From positions 33,304 through 97,303 of the forward strand of contig NZ_JAQITC010000011.1 of the NCBI RefSeq assembly GCF_028618525.1: DNA of 64,000 bases. The letters are read 5' to 3'. This DNA is from Bartonella sp. AU55XJBT. Its GTDB lineage: Bacteria > Pseudomonadota > Alphaproteobacteria > Rhizobiales > Rhizobiaceae. The position numbers and the translations under genes were made by a program. The first letter of the stretch is position 1. Every line of letters begins with the position of its first letter. This document shows positions 1 to 8,996 of this stretch, in pieces. The notes beneath the pieces are model-generated. The model made no database searches and was not told the DNA's origin. It saw nothing but the letters and a program-made list of their open reading frames with translations.

Positions 1-359
1 AATTCAGAAGGAACAGCTTCATATTCGCTGTTATTAAGTTTTTTAAGCAGAGTCGACTTGCAAAAAGCCGCTATTCCTACATTATAGCAAAATGACACAA
101 GCGCGGCGAATTGTTCATCTGTTAAGGAAACCGTCACATTTTTTTCAACGGTATTCTCAAATTGTCTTAAATCTTGAGAAAGAACTTCTTCGGCTTGTTT
201 TTCTGTGATGATCATGCCCTTGTGAACAAATGGTTTGCCAGCCGTGTTGGTATGACCATAGCCAATTGTCCACACCCCGATGGCATCTTTATAGGCTTCT
301 AAACGCAATCCTTCCCATTGTTTAATGAGTGAAAGCCCTGCTGCTGATATTTTTCTCAT
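1..359 (-). CDS. Phage lysozyme (GH24 endolysin), C-terminus cut by window edge
   Basis: T4-type lysozymes hydrolyse the glycosidic bond of peptidoglycan at the end of phage growth. About 119 codons are visible. The catalytic layout E-x8-D-x5-T is present at E16, D25 and T31 (motif WEGLRLEAYKD...GVWTIGYGHT), followed by an N-V-G segment typical of the family. The reading frame is open to base 1, so the C-terminus lies outside the window. The start at 359 has GGAG six bases upstream; an in-frame ATG at 371 is the alternative. A hairpin lies just upstream. The gene is probably the lysis gene of a prophage or remnant; no holin is visible. Family call is firm. Confidence 0.9.
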   Translation of the reverse strand, partial: MRKISAAGLSLIKQWEGLRLEAYKDAIGVWTIGYGHTNTAGKPFVHKGMIITEKQAEEVLSQDLRQFENTVEKNVTVSLTDEQFAALVSFCYNVGIAAFCKSTLLKKLNNSEYEAVPSE

Positions 360-370
360 TTGCTTCTCCA

Positions 371-400
371 TAAAATAAAGCCTCACAGGTCATGTGAGGC
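371..400 (-). terminator. Hairpin with T-rich tail upstream of the lysozyme gene
   Basis: Eight-base perfect arms (gcctcaca / tgtgaggc) enclose a 5-nt loop at 380-400. On the minus strand the hairpin is followed by TTTATTTT. It could terminate an upstream minus-strand transcript or shape the lysozyme leader. Confidence 0.5.
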
Positions 401-990
401 TGGTCGACAGATTAAAAATGAATTTTTTCACGCTTCAAGAATAGAAGAGACGTAAAACTTAAATGAAATCAAAAGGTTGGTTATGGTATCCTCCTTGGGG
501 ATACCAAGGGGAATGTGGTGGGCTTTGCCTTTGGCTGATGATAGGGGAGTGATATTTCCTTCGTGTGCTGGTTTTTGAGAGAGTCTTGTTGGTGGGGGCT
601 GGCTATTGGTTGAGGTATGATAAGCATACTCCATTGCAGTTGTTTGAGCCGATGGCATGAAGGCGCTTGAGATAAAGTGATACTCTCAGAAAAATAAGCG
701 TGGGTATAGGCTTTGATTGAAAAAGAAAGCATTCAATATTTTACTCGTTCAGCGTTTTGTCTATCTACATAAGAATTATTGCGAAAAAGAGCTTTGGAAT
801 TTTGATACAGTTTTAAAAGGGGCTGGTTTTGAGAGAAAAACAGCCTTTTGTTCTTAACAGACAAGTTGCTTGCTATTTTTGTTTTACGAACGCAAAAACT
901 GCTTTGCTTATCGCAATCTTAGCTATAAATTAGCTATAAAGAAGGAGCGCTTTGTGCTTAATGAAGAGGGAATAGAGAAAAAGACTTAAA
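401..990. other. Spacer without a supported gene
   Basis: Two overlapping minus-strand ORFs of 76 and 83 codons (428-658, 481-732) lack ribosome-binding sites and recognisable motifs. I see no RNA gene here. Confidence 0.5.
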
Positions 991-1941
991 TTACATCATC
1001 AAAGATTTGTATTCCGTAATCCTTTTTTTGTGGGGGGAAACAGACACGGTTTTTGCCCCTTTTTCTGTTAAGTTTTTTTCAAACCTTTCGACAAGCGTTT
1101 CTTGCTTTTTGTTGACTTTTTCATGCGCTGTTTCCGGATTGGCTTTGAGATAGTGTTCGAGACGTTTTCGCCCTTGCGCATGTTTGTATAAACTGACGGG
1201 AAGATAAGGATCTAACTTTTCAGGAGATAGAGGTGTTTTGGGTTCACATAATAGCCCCTTAATATTATCCTTGTGCAGTCTTTCTAATTTATCAGATTCA
1301 AGATGAAGCTTTTTGGCAAGGCTTAAGCTAAACATCCCACATTCAGAAGAACTTCGCTGAATATCCATTTCAGCCATGGTAAAAGAATAAGGAGGAAGTT
1401 GAAGACATTCAAGGGTTTGATTGATTTTTATCCCTAGTCTCCCAGCACTAATATTATTGAATGTTGTCGGTTCAAACATGATCAAAGAAATTTTGTCATC
1501 AACAATTTTATAATCTATTGCCGCAAAATGGATTCTGCTCCCCATATTGACGACAAATCGAGAAGAAGTTGCGCCACTTTCTATTGTTTCTTTGAGTGCG
1601 TGGGTAAGATCTTCAGCTGTAAGAGCCAATTTGAGATTCATCCCTGGGTATTTGCTGTTGGCTTTTTTGACGAGAGCCGGCAACAGTCTAATATCGGTAT
1701 CTTCATAATCAGCAAAAATCCAACGGCCGGTGATAAGATCATCTTCTAAGCCTGCAATAATAGCTTGTAATTCTTCAGAATTTGGGGTGACATGTTCTTC
1801 TTTTGTTTGGAGGGAGTTTTGCTTTAAACGGGCAATAAGCTCTTCTAAGGATTCATTCGCGCTGACTTCTTCTTGTGCACTTGCTTCTTCTTGTGTTGGT
1901 GATGAACGAGAGGAAATGTCTTTTGAATCTTGTGGCTTCAT
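991..1941 (-). CDS. YopJ-family serine/threonine acetyltransferase effector
   Basis: YopJ-family effectors acetylate Ser/Thr (or Lys) of host kinases through a Cys-protease-like triad and block innate signalling. Numbered from the longest ORF (start 1956), the triad is H143 (SRIHFAAIDYK), E162 (IMFEPTT) and C206 (QRSSSECGMFSLSLAKKL). The H-E and E-C spacings of 19 and 44 residues equal those of YopJ (H109, E128, C172). The C-terminal blocks (KGLLCEPKTPLSPEKLDPYLPV, KHAQGRKRLEHYL) also follow YopJ. I chose ATG 1941 because GGAGG lies 8 bases upstream; 1956 has no such site. The N-terminal ~55 residues are Ser/Glu-rich and probably carry the secretion signal. No BID domain is present, so a VirB route is not evident. 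Bartonella have no known type III system. All catalytic residues are intact. Confidence 0.95.
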   Translation of the reverse strand: MKPQDSKDISSRSSPTQEEASAQEEVSANESLEELIARLKQNSLQTKEEHVTPNSEELQAIIAGLEDDLITGRWIFADYEDTDIRLLPALVKKANSKYPGMNLKLALTAEDLTHALKETIESGATSSRFVVNMGSRIHFAAIDYKIVDDKISLIMFEPTTFNNISAGRLGIKINQTLECLQLPPYSFTMAEMDIQRSSSECGMFSLSLAKKLHLESDKLERLHKDNIKGLLCEPKTPLSPEKLDPYLPVSLYKHAQGRKRLEHYLKANPETAHEKVNKKQETLVERFEKNLTEKGAKTVSVSPHKKRITEYKSLMM

Positions 1942-3467
1942 ACTATTAGCCTCCATATTGATGGTCGATCCGCAATATTATTTTCTTACATTTTGACTAA
2001 ACAATGTTTTGAAAGAAAGCTGTTGTTTCTTGAAAATTAAGAAAAAAGTCATCTTTGCGATTTTTTTATAAGATGACTTTTAAAACCAGAAACTTTCTTC
2101 ATTTTCAAAAAATCCGCGTGTTTTTTACAGATCTTAACGCTATAAAAATTGGAGAAAATTGGCGGGTGGAATGTGCAATGTTATCTTTATATTTTAAGTT
2201 CTTTCTATCACATGGCTTATTTCAGTGAAGAGAGGACAGTCTTTTTTTCAACAGTTCTCCGTGTGAAAAAATGATATTATCCGCAAGAGCCGTTTAACCA
2301 ATATTGCCTATTTTATTTAAACATTCTTTTGGATTTTTTCCCAAAAAAGTCCCCAAAAGCCCTAAAAAGATTGTCTTCATTTTCTGTGATCAAATGATCC
2401 CTGCTAGGCTCTAAAACACTTCTCCTTTGAGGGCGTGTGTTTCTTTGATAAGATTGATGTGTTTTTAGGGCGCGGGAGCTATGAGGCTTGTTTATGGCGC
2501 TTTATGGAAAAATTTTAAGGGGAATTGTTTGTGAATCCCAAGTGCTCCTTGGCTTAAAAGGTGTCGTTGTTTTATAAAGCAACGGGAGTGATCTTTACCC
2601 TTTGTGGTGTGGGGCTTTGCAGTGTGGGGCGGCTCAAAATGTACTGTGCATCAATAGAGATCGGCTGTGTTCAGCTTATTACTCAGCGTTGCTGTGATCG
2701 CTTGCATTGGGGTTTTAAGGGGGATAGTGTTTTGTTGCGGGTGCTTTATGAGAAGGGGGGACGTGAAGCCAAATTTTTTGAATATCTTAAAAAGACTGCT
2801 TTTGGTGAGGCAAAAGAAAGACAATTAAAAAAGATGAAAGGTACTCCCAAACAGTAAGCTTTTAAACCCTTCAAATAGTCAATGCTCACCCCCTAAACAG
2901 TAAAATTTTATACAACCTCATACGTTGCAACAAAACACACTGTTTTATAACAGTTCATAATAACGCAAACATTGAATGATGAAATTAAGACGCAAATACC
3001 CTTCTACCGCATCTGTCATTAAATACGATTTTTCATCTTCTGTCAATAGAAAAACAATGATTTGTCCTTTTTTATCGTGGAAATAAAGCTATATGAAAAA
3101 GCGCATTTATGGGGAAATTTTTTTTGATGGGGCAAAGAACATTCCTTTGAGAAAGAAAGGGCTAGGTGTATGAAGGGAGCAGCTTTTTACAGCAGAGGAG
3201 TGTCTGAAGAGAGGGTTATTTTGTCTATTCCGTAAAATATTGTCCTTTGAGGGAGTTTGTTGCTTTGACAGATTGGTGTGTTTTTAGGGCGTGTGGGCGC
3301 TTTTGAGGCTTGTTTATTGCAGGCGGGTTTTAAGGTCGCAACTCCGATGAAAAGGTAAGCGCGCTCTGTGGATCTTAAGTGGCTCTTTTCTGAGAGGCGG
3401 ATTTTACAAACCAGGCGTGGGGTTTTAGACGCTTTAGCCTTGGTGAGGGAGATGATATTGATGTCTT
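1942..3467. other. 1.5-kb spacer with a duplicated ~70-bp segment
   Basis: The segment around 2424-2492 (tttgagggcgtgtg...gaggcttgttta) recurs imperfectly at 3245-3316. A 98-codon plus-strand ORF at 2561-2857 has no convincing start or motif, so it is not called. Confidence 0.5.
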
Positions 3468-4049
3468 TTAGTGAATGCTCTTTGGGCTGGAACAGTCAAA
3501 ATGTTTATCAAGGGCATCAAGAATAAGGCGCAGTGAGCCAACAAGCGTTGGCAACGGTTGATCTTCACTAACAAGATATTGTAATGCTGCTTGAAAGTTG
3601 TGTTGACGATGCAGATTTTGTGCTTCTTTAATCGCTTCTTGCATCGCTTCATAGCGTTGTGTTGCTCTTTCAACCCATTGCTTTTTTGTTTTCTCATCGG
3701 ATGCGCTATGCTTAAAGCCGTCATAATAGCCGTTTGGTAAACCTTTGGCACATAAATAGTCGTTTCTGATTTGCAAGTATTGTTGCGCCGTGTCATATTG
3801 CTCTTGACTGATGCCTGATGAATCCCCTTTATAGCCCAGCAAACAAAGACGCCCAATATAGCTCCCCACAAGCGGATTTTTTGCTTCTTCAAGGCTTAAA
3901 CCAAAGTGTTTTGCACGCATTTCAATGGCTGCTTGGAGCGCTGATTGAGATGCCAATTTGCTGGGGCCTTTGGCACGTGAAATACGGCCATTGGGCTCTC
4001 TCTGTTTGCCGGTTATTCTCGGTCTACCGCGTTTTTTACCTATTTTCAT
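3468..4049 (-). CDS. Phage-type hypothetical protein
   Basis: 193 residues from ATG 4049; the longer ORF to 4112 adds an unlikely N-terminus. The N-terminus is very basic (KIGKKRGRPRITGKQRE), resembling an AT-hook-like tract. The middle holds the segment GISQEQYDTAQQYLQIRND. A similar segment (HISQAQYKAAERFYFYWRH) occurs in the prophage protein at 21207-21773, so the two are probably distant relatives. A helical C-terminus follows. I infer a phage accessory, perhaps DNA-binding, protein; the exact function is not recognised. It lies among phage debris with the lysozyme at 1-359. Confidence 0.65.
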   Translation of the reverse strand: MKIGKKRGRPRITGKQREPNGRISRAKGPSKLASQSALQAAIEMRAKHFGLSLEEAKNPLVGSYIGRLCLLGYKGDSSGISQEQYDTAQQYLQIRNDYLCAKGLPNGYYDGFKHSASDEKTKKQWVERATQRYEAMQEAIKEAQNLHRQHNFQAALQYLVSEDQPLPTLVGSLRLILDALDKHFDCSSPKSIH

Positions 4050-5265
4050 GAATTTACCATTTGAATGAAAAAGAAACTGTCTGTTGCGGGGGACAGGAAT
4101 TGTAAAAAGCACTTTAAAAAAATATTAGGGGGAGAAAATACAAAAGAGAAAAAATACGAAGGAGGGAAGAAAATACTGGGGGATATGAGCCGTTGCAAAG
4201 CCAAAAAAGAACGAAGCCTTTAAGTATAAAGAACAGCAAGGTTGTAGGGCAAAAAAATCATCTTTAAGATATTTCCTACCGTTTTTACGCCATCCCCATC
4301 ATGCTTATCCTTATCCTTATCTTTTTAGCATTGATCGTGGATGATTTGTTTTCTATAAATTTCTCAACTTCTCTGGAAAAAATGAAAAGAAATTTTTGTC
4401 ACATGTGAATGTTTGTTACATGTGAATGAAAAAATAAAGATCCATGTAGCTCCTTCCTTATTTTTATAGAGTCCTTTACAGATACACCCCTCTTAAATTA
4501 AAGATAATCCTTTATAGAGGAGCTTTGCCTGATGTGAGGGGGAAGAGAATGCTATAAAACAACCTTATTCATATTCGTCATTATAACATAAGATGTCCTA
4601 TATTTTCAAATAAAATAATCATTTAACGGCTCAAAATAAATGATCAACGATCAAGTAATTCGGTTTAGCGAGTTTCTTTTATGTATCCTTTATAGAAGCT
4701 AAAAGTTCCTTTTGCTGTTTTTGGGCTGAGCATGAGAAGGGGGCTGTCGTTTAAAGGGTGCGATGCCCTATCCAAAGAAGCTGTATAAGAAAATCCTTAG
4801 GGAAAAGGGGTCTTTAAGATAAAAGAGGCGTTTATAAAGCTGGGGGGCTTGTGAGAGACGAAACCTTTCTTGTTAATGTTAAAAGAGGATCTTTTTAATT
4901 TAAGAAATTTTAAAATGAGAATGTAAAAAATTTTAAGGATGCTGTCGGGGCATTTTAGTTCATCGGTTGTTTTTTCGCCAGTGGGGTATTATAGAAGTAG
5001 GGTGTTCTAAGGGGGTGTTCTCGAAACAGTGTCCTTTAGGGAAAGCTCTCTGGGCTTGTGTGATCGATCAAGAGGGGGAAAAGGGGGCGGAGCTTGTAAG
5101 CGTTGAGAGAGTATCTGGTGTCAGGTGTTCAAGGAATTTAAAAAAACTTAAAAAAAACTATTCATGCTTGCTTCATGATGAGAAGAGTGCTAAGCAGTTC
5201 CCTCACGCTGATTGCGTGTTATCAAATATTGAGGCGTGAACATTTTAGACGTGGGGGGTATCCGT
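4050..5265. other. 1.2-kb spacer, nothing recognised
   Basis: AT-rich sequence with frequent stops in all frames. A 90-codon ORF at 4967-5239 has no ribosome-binding site or motif. It precedes the membrane-protein array and may hold the array promoter, but I cannot point to one. Confidence 0.45.
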
Positions 5266-5757
5266 ATGATCAAAGATCAATCACAACAGTCATCTGCCTG
5301 TGAGGAGAAGGTTTTTGGTTCGCAATCCGTGTTGGGCCAATCGGCCGCTTTTAAAAAGTGGATGGTTCTCTCCACAAAAGATTATGTCATCATTTGTTGC
5401 TTGGCTATCCTCTTATTGGTGCTTTTTGCCACTTCTCTCTCTACGAAGTCTTGGGAAATTTTTGACATTCCTAAAGAACAGCTTCAAGCAATGAAGCACC
5501 AAAATTTTCAAGAAATGATTCAAAACTCTTTTAAAAATCCTATCATTGAACATCTGCGTGATGCGGGGTGGAAGGGTGTTTGGGCTTTTTTATGTTTTAT
5601 ACCGTCAATAATTTTGAGTTCTCTTGTTATTTTTTTTCCACTCTTTTTTATTTTCCTCGCCATTTTTAAACGGGACGTGAAGGAAATGATGCAGCTGTGG
5701 GAAACAGTGTCAGAGCAGCAACCTTTAGACAACCAATCTCTCAACACAAGATTATAG
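5266..5757 (+). CDS. Array membrane protein, type-2 module
   Basis: First gene of the array, 163 residues from ATG 5266 (GGGGGG 7 bases upstream; the frame is open from 5236). It has the type-2 plan: a conserved segment FKKWMVLSTKDYVIICCLA entering TM1, an outer loop that is unusually long here (~55 residues), TM2 (SIILSSLVIFFPLFFIFLAI), and a basic C-terminal helix (FKRDVKEMMQLWETV). The basic ends suggest both termini are cytoplasmic. The function is unknown; I know no named family. The next gene starts 9 bases downstream, so co-transcription is likely. Confidence 0.75.
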   Translation: MIKDQSQQSSACEEKVFGSQSVLGQSAAFKKWMVLSTKDYVIICCLAILLLVLFATSLSTKSWEIFDIPKEQLQAMKHQNFQEMIQNSFKNPIIEHLRDAGWKGVWAFLCFIPSIILSSLVIFFPLFFIFLAIFKRDVKEMMQLWETVSEQQPLDNQSLNTRL

Positions 5758-5766
5758 GGGGAATAT

Positions 5767-6312
5767 GTGAACGCTTCTTTCATCATTGGATGGTTGATTG
5801 GCGCAGGGACAACAATCTTTATTTGTGGTGCATGTTGCTCGGTACTCTTTTCTACCGCGAAGATTGTTTTGACACTTTATTATTCTTTGATAAAACGGAC
5901 AGTTTTGTTATTGGAAATGCGACGGAAATTAAACAACAGTCCAGCGCAGAATTTGAGGCGTGATCAAATAGAGGGTAGGGGACAGACAGCCCTTGCGACA
6001 CAATTGAGTGCTCTTTCTTTTAAAGAATCTTTGGAACTTTCAAGAGGAGAGTCTCGAATGCTTTTTTTGATCACTTTCGTTATGTTGGTGCTTTTCGTTG
6101 GTTTTATCGTTTTTGCAGCTTTTCTTCCAAAATCTGCGATTTTTTTGCACAATCATACGCCTCTATTGCTTTACGTTATTGACTTTGTCATGGGGCTGCT
6201 GTTGTGGGTCTGGTCGTGTATTGTGGTGGCTTTGCCTATCATTTTAATTCTCTATAGTCTCCTTCAGTGTGGCGTGGAAAAAACAGTCAAAAAATTAGAA
6301 ATATTTGCTTGA
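5767..6312 (+). CDS. Array membrane protein, fused type-1 + type-2 modules
   Basis: 181 residues, GTG start preceded by GGGGG. Residues ~5-55 form a type-1 module: one TM segment followed by the array signature LYYSLIKR and a basic stretch. Residues ~80-180 form a type-2 module: ALSFKESLELSRGESRMLF, two TM segments separated by a ~20-residue loop, then a basic tail. The same two modules occur elsewhere in the array as separate genes, so this looks like a fusion across a lost gene boundary. Function unknown. Confidence 0.75.
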   Translation: MNASFIIGWLIGAGTTIFICGACCSVLFSTAKIVLTLYYSLIKRTVLLLEMRRKLNNSPAQNLRRDQIEGRGQTALATQLSALSFKESLELSRGESRMLFLITFVMLVLFVGFIVFAAFLPKSAIFLHNHTPLLLYVIDFVMGLLLWVWSCIVVALPIILILYSLLQCGVEKTVKKLEIFA

Positions 6313-6386
6313 GCAGAGAATGGAAATAATGAATTTCATCTCAAGGTGGTAGAGAAAAAAGGCGATAGAGAAAAAAGGGGAACGTT

Positions 6387-6953
6387 ATGATAAAATATTT
6401 GGCTCTTTTAGGGGTCCTCATTATTGTCATTTTAATGTTTATGGTCCTTGTTAGGTTTCCTTACCTGTTGATCAAGAACATGAGGGTGTCCTTTAAACTT
6501 GCTCGAGAGTTGAAAAAGAATACGACGCAACAAAAGCAAGCCATACAACAGTTGCGTAATGACTGGGAAGAAATGAAAAGACAAAATCTCACGCATAAGA
6601 CCCTTGAGGCAAAAATGCGTTTGCTTAATTTCAAAGAATCTCTGCCTCTTTATGCAAAAGAATGTAAAATAATCTTTTCTATTCTTATTCTTATTTTTCT
6701 TCTAGAAATTACTTTCTCTACCACGAATTTTGTATGGTGGAAGAGTGATAGCGTTTCCTTTATCATGCTGATCTGGACCTCTATATGGATAGGAACTCTG
6801 CTCGTTGTTCCGATCATTGGGGTCATGGGTATAAAATTAACCAGAAAATTAAGAGAAACGCTTCTAAAACTGGACGAAGCCATAGAACAGCGCGATCAGG
6901 CAATTCGTGTGCAGAATGCGCAAAGTGAAAAAGAGCAAGGGGAAACAAAATGA
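6387..6953 (+). CDS. Array membrane protein, fused type-1 + type-2 modules with long linker
   Basis: 188 residues, RBS AAGGGGAA. One N-terminal TM segment (ALLGVLIIVILMFMVLVRF) is followed by a ~60-residue charged helix, probably coiled coil. Then comes a type-2 module entered through LNFKESLPLYAKECKIIFS, two TM segments, and a charged coil TRKLRETLLKLDEAIEQRD. The stop overlaps the next ATG (ATGA), indicating translational coupling. Function unknown. Confidence 0.75.
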   Translation: MIKYLALLGVLIIVILMFMVLVRFPYLLIKNMRVSFKLARELKKNTTQQKQAIQQLRNDWEEMKRQNLTHKTLEAKMRLLNFKESLPLYAKECKIIFSILILIFLLEITFSTTNFVWWKSDSVSFIMLIWTSIWIGTLLVVPIIGVMGIKLTRKLRETLLKLDEAIEQRDQAIRVQNAQSEKEQGETK

Positions 6954-7147
6954 CCAGTAGTCTTATAACATTAGCAGCCTGTTCTATTCTGTTATTTACG
7001 CTCTTCAATGCTTTAATATGGGTGCCCATTGTGGTCATTTATTATCTGTTTATCAAGCGTGCGCGGCTCTATTGTCGTGTGAAAAAAGAGCTGAAATGTG
7101 TGCTCAATGAACGTGATAGCGCTTTACAACAGATCGCTCAAAAGTGA
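6950..7147 (+). CDS. Array membrane protein, type-1 module alone
   Basis: 65 residues; the start overlaps the stop of the previous gene (ATGA). It has a single TM segment (residues ~5-30) followed by YYLFIKRARLYCRVKKELK, the clearest form of the type-1 signature. The basic C-terminal tail should be cytoplasmic. It is a stand-alone example of the module fused at the N-terminus of other array proteins. Confidence 0.75.
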   Translation: MTSSLITLAACSILLFTLFNALIWVPIVVIYYLFIKRARLYCRVKKELKCVLNERDSALQQIAQK

Positions 7148-7159
7148 AAAAATGAAAAA

Positions 7160-7504
7160 ATGAAAAACAGCAGCCTGTTTGATCAAAAAAAGCTTTCGCT
7201 TGTTTGGGCCGACTATAAAAAAATATTCACTCTTTCGACCGTCATGGTGACACTTCCGACAATTATAATGATTATCGTGAAGCTATGGAGAAGGAAGGAC
7301 TTTTTTTCTATGACTGTCTTAGAGCCATTGGCATGGGTACTTGCCGGGGCTTTTTTATTCTTACCCATTGTTTTTATAATGCTTTTTATTTTAAATCATC
7401 AGTTGAAGAAAATGATGCGACAACTGGAAGAAGAGGTTGAGCAGAAAAAAACACTGATGATCCTTTCTCATGAACTCTCTCATGAAGAGGAGGGAGAAAA
7501 GTGA
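7160..7504 (+). CDS. Array membrane protein, type-2 module alone
   Basis: 114 residues. SLVWADYKKIFTLSTVMVT enters TM1; the loop is short; TM2 (AGAFLFLPIVFIMLFIL) leads into NHQLKKMMRQLEEEVEQKK, a predicted coiled coil. The ribosome-binding site is weak (A-rich leader), suggesting coupling to the gene 12 bases upstream. After this gene the array is interrupted by a decayed unit. Confidence 0.7.
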   Translation: MKNSSLFDQKKLSLVWADYKKIFTLSTVMVTLPTIIMIIVKLWRRKDFFSMTVLEPLAWVLAGAFLFLPIVFIMLFILNHQLKKMMRQLEEEVEQKKTLMILSHELSHEEEGEK

Positions 7505-7588
7505 AGAAAAAGAAGAAAATAAAGCATTCTATGCTGTGCATATCTTGAGGGGCTTTCGCGCTTTGAGGGGCGGTGGTGAGACCCTTTG

Positions 7589-8033
7589 AGCACAAAAGCT
7601 TTAGGGACGGTGAGAGACTGGGCTTTGAGACACACATAAAATCCATCTCCACCATGCTTTGAGGATGGTTTAAGAGAAGGTGCGTGGCTAGGCTTTGGTG
7701 ATGGCTTGATAACTTAAGCTGTTTTCAAGACAAAGCAACGCGCGGATGATTTTCTTGAACCGCTTTGCTTCTTTTTTTGAAAGGTACTTCTCTTGGGAAA
7801 AAAACACCACTCAGAATTTTAGAGCCAGACATTTCAATTTATGCCATAGAAAGATCTCTTTTATAAAAAATGTCTCGAGGAGACAAAATAGGTATCTAAG
7901 ACAATAGGGATACACTGTGAGGGATGAAAACATGATGGTTGAAATCAATGGGAAAAAAGTAGACTCTCATGCACTTCTGATATTGTTTTTATAAAAGATG
8001 GGGGATAAAAGCGATTGATATAAAAATTGTGGA
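7589..8033 (+). pseudogene. Decayed copy of the large array protein
   Basis: Nucleotide matches to the intact genes at 8993 and 15690 occur in the same order. 7589-7637 matches the cacaaaagcttt...gggctttgagacac region near 9740-9790. 7816-7855 matches the segment encoding FRITDPNLCNR. 7860-8033 matches the 3' end, including gggatacactgtgag and gatataaaaattg. Stops and indels break every frame and the 5' half is missing. The array therefore once held a third large protein. Confidence 0.7.
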
Positions 8034-8091
8034 GGACAAAAGCGTCGATTCATGAAAATAGCTTAAAATTTTAGACAAATGAGAGATAAAA

Positions 8092-8442
8092 ATGAGGCAT
8101 CAGGGGGGACATTCAATATCGGATGAAGAACAACGGTCTTTTTCTTTGGAAAAAGCGTTTCTAACACGCAAAAATTATAAAATTATCTTTTGCTTTGCCT
8201 TTATTCTTGAGGCTTTTAAAGTGGCACTTTTTATGTTGTTTGAGTGGGATTTAACAGGGTGGTGGAATTATAGCCTCTTCATTCTCATATTCATATTGAT
8301 TGTTCTATCCGTGCTTCTTTTTATATTGATCCCTGTTGCTTTTGTGGTTCGTGTTACTTTTACGCGTTTGTTGAAAAAAAAGATTGCTCAGTTGGAGCAA
8401 GCAATTGGCCAAGCGGAGAAAAATTCCTTCTTAACAAAATAA
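8092..8442 (+). CDS. Array membrane protein, type-2 module alone
   Basis: 116 residues with a clear ribosome-binding site (gagagataaaaATG). Signature RSFSLEKAFLTRKNYKII, TM1, short loop, TM2 (FILIVLSVLLFILIPVAFVV), then RVTFTRLLKKKIAQLEQAIG. The C-terminal ~40 residues are almost identical to those of the protein at 8616, showing recent duplication or gene conversion. Function unknown. Confidence 0.75.
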   Translation: MRHQGGHSISDEEQRSFSLEKAFLTRKNYKIIFCFAFILEAFKVALFMLFEWDLTGWWNYSLFILIFILIVLSVLLFILIPVAFVVRVTFTRLLKKKIAQLEQAIGQAEKNSFLTK

Positions 8443-8463
8443 GAGCGTAAAGAAGAGGGCAAA

Positions 8464-8514
8464 ATGAATATACGGATTTTTTTATGCTTTGTCGGAGCGC
8501 TTTTATGGGTGTGA
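8464..8514 (+). pseudogene. Truncated type-1 module
   Basis: A 16-codon ORF with the array-type leader (gagggcaaaATG) begins a TM segment (MNIRIFLCFVGALLWV) and stops at once. It sits exactly where the alternating pattern predicts a type-1 module, between type-2 genes at 8092 and 8616. Confidence 0.5.
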
Positions 8515-8615
8515 TGTTTGATCAAGGGAAAAAATGTGCGGTTGATCTAAAAGCGATTGATCGTGGTAAATTGAATTCATTGTAAGGACGCTTTTTAGAT
8601 CAATGAGGGGTAAAA

Positions 8616-8996
8616 ATGAGTCACCATGAAAAAAATGCACCATGGGATGGGAAAATACGCGCTTTTTCTTTGGAAGAGGCGTTTCTAACACGCAAAAATT
8701 ATAAAGTCATCTTTTGCATGACTTTCATTCTTTCAGCTTTGAGAACAGCGCTCTTCTTACCAGCATTGCTTGGGGTGAAGTTGACAGAGTGGGAAGCCAG
8801 TGTCGCGGCTTTTCTCTTGCTTATCATGCTGTTTATATTAGATTTAATTTTTATATTGATCCCTGTTGCTTTTGGGGTTCGTGTTACTTTTACGCATTTG
8901 TTGAAAAAAAAGATTGCTCAGTTGGAGCAAGCAATTGGCCAAGCGGATAGCGGCTACTTATCGGCAAACGAGCACGTGAAGGGGAGGGGAAAATGA
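8616..8996 (+). CDS. Array membrane protein, type-2 module alone
   Basis: 126 residues, RBS GAGGGGTAAAA. RAFSLEEAFLTRKNYKVIFC enters TM1; TM2 leads to RVTFTHLLKKKIAQLEQAIG. It is a near-duplicate of the 8092 protein except in TM1 and the outer loop, which are the variable parts of type-2 modules. The stop overlaps the next start (ATGA), tying it to the large protein downstream. Confidence 0.75.
   Translation: MSHHEKNAPWDGKIRAFSLEEAFLTRKNYKVIFCMTFILSALRTALFLPALLGVKLTEWEASVAAFLLLIMLFILDLIFILIPVAFGVRVTFTHLLKKKIAQLEQAIGQADSGYLSANEHVKGRGK

Noticed and set aside
428..732. Two overlapping minus-strand ORFs (76 and 83 codons)
   Set aside because: No ribosome-binding site, no motif, mutually overlapping frames.
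2561..2857. 98-codon plus-strand ORF
   Set aside because: GTG start without a credible RBS and no recognisable domain; surrounded by duplicated non-coding sequence.
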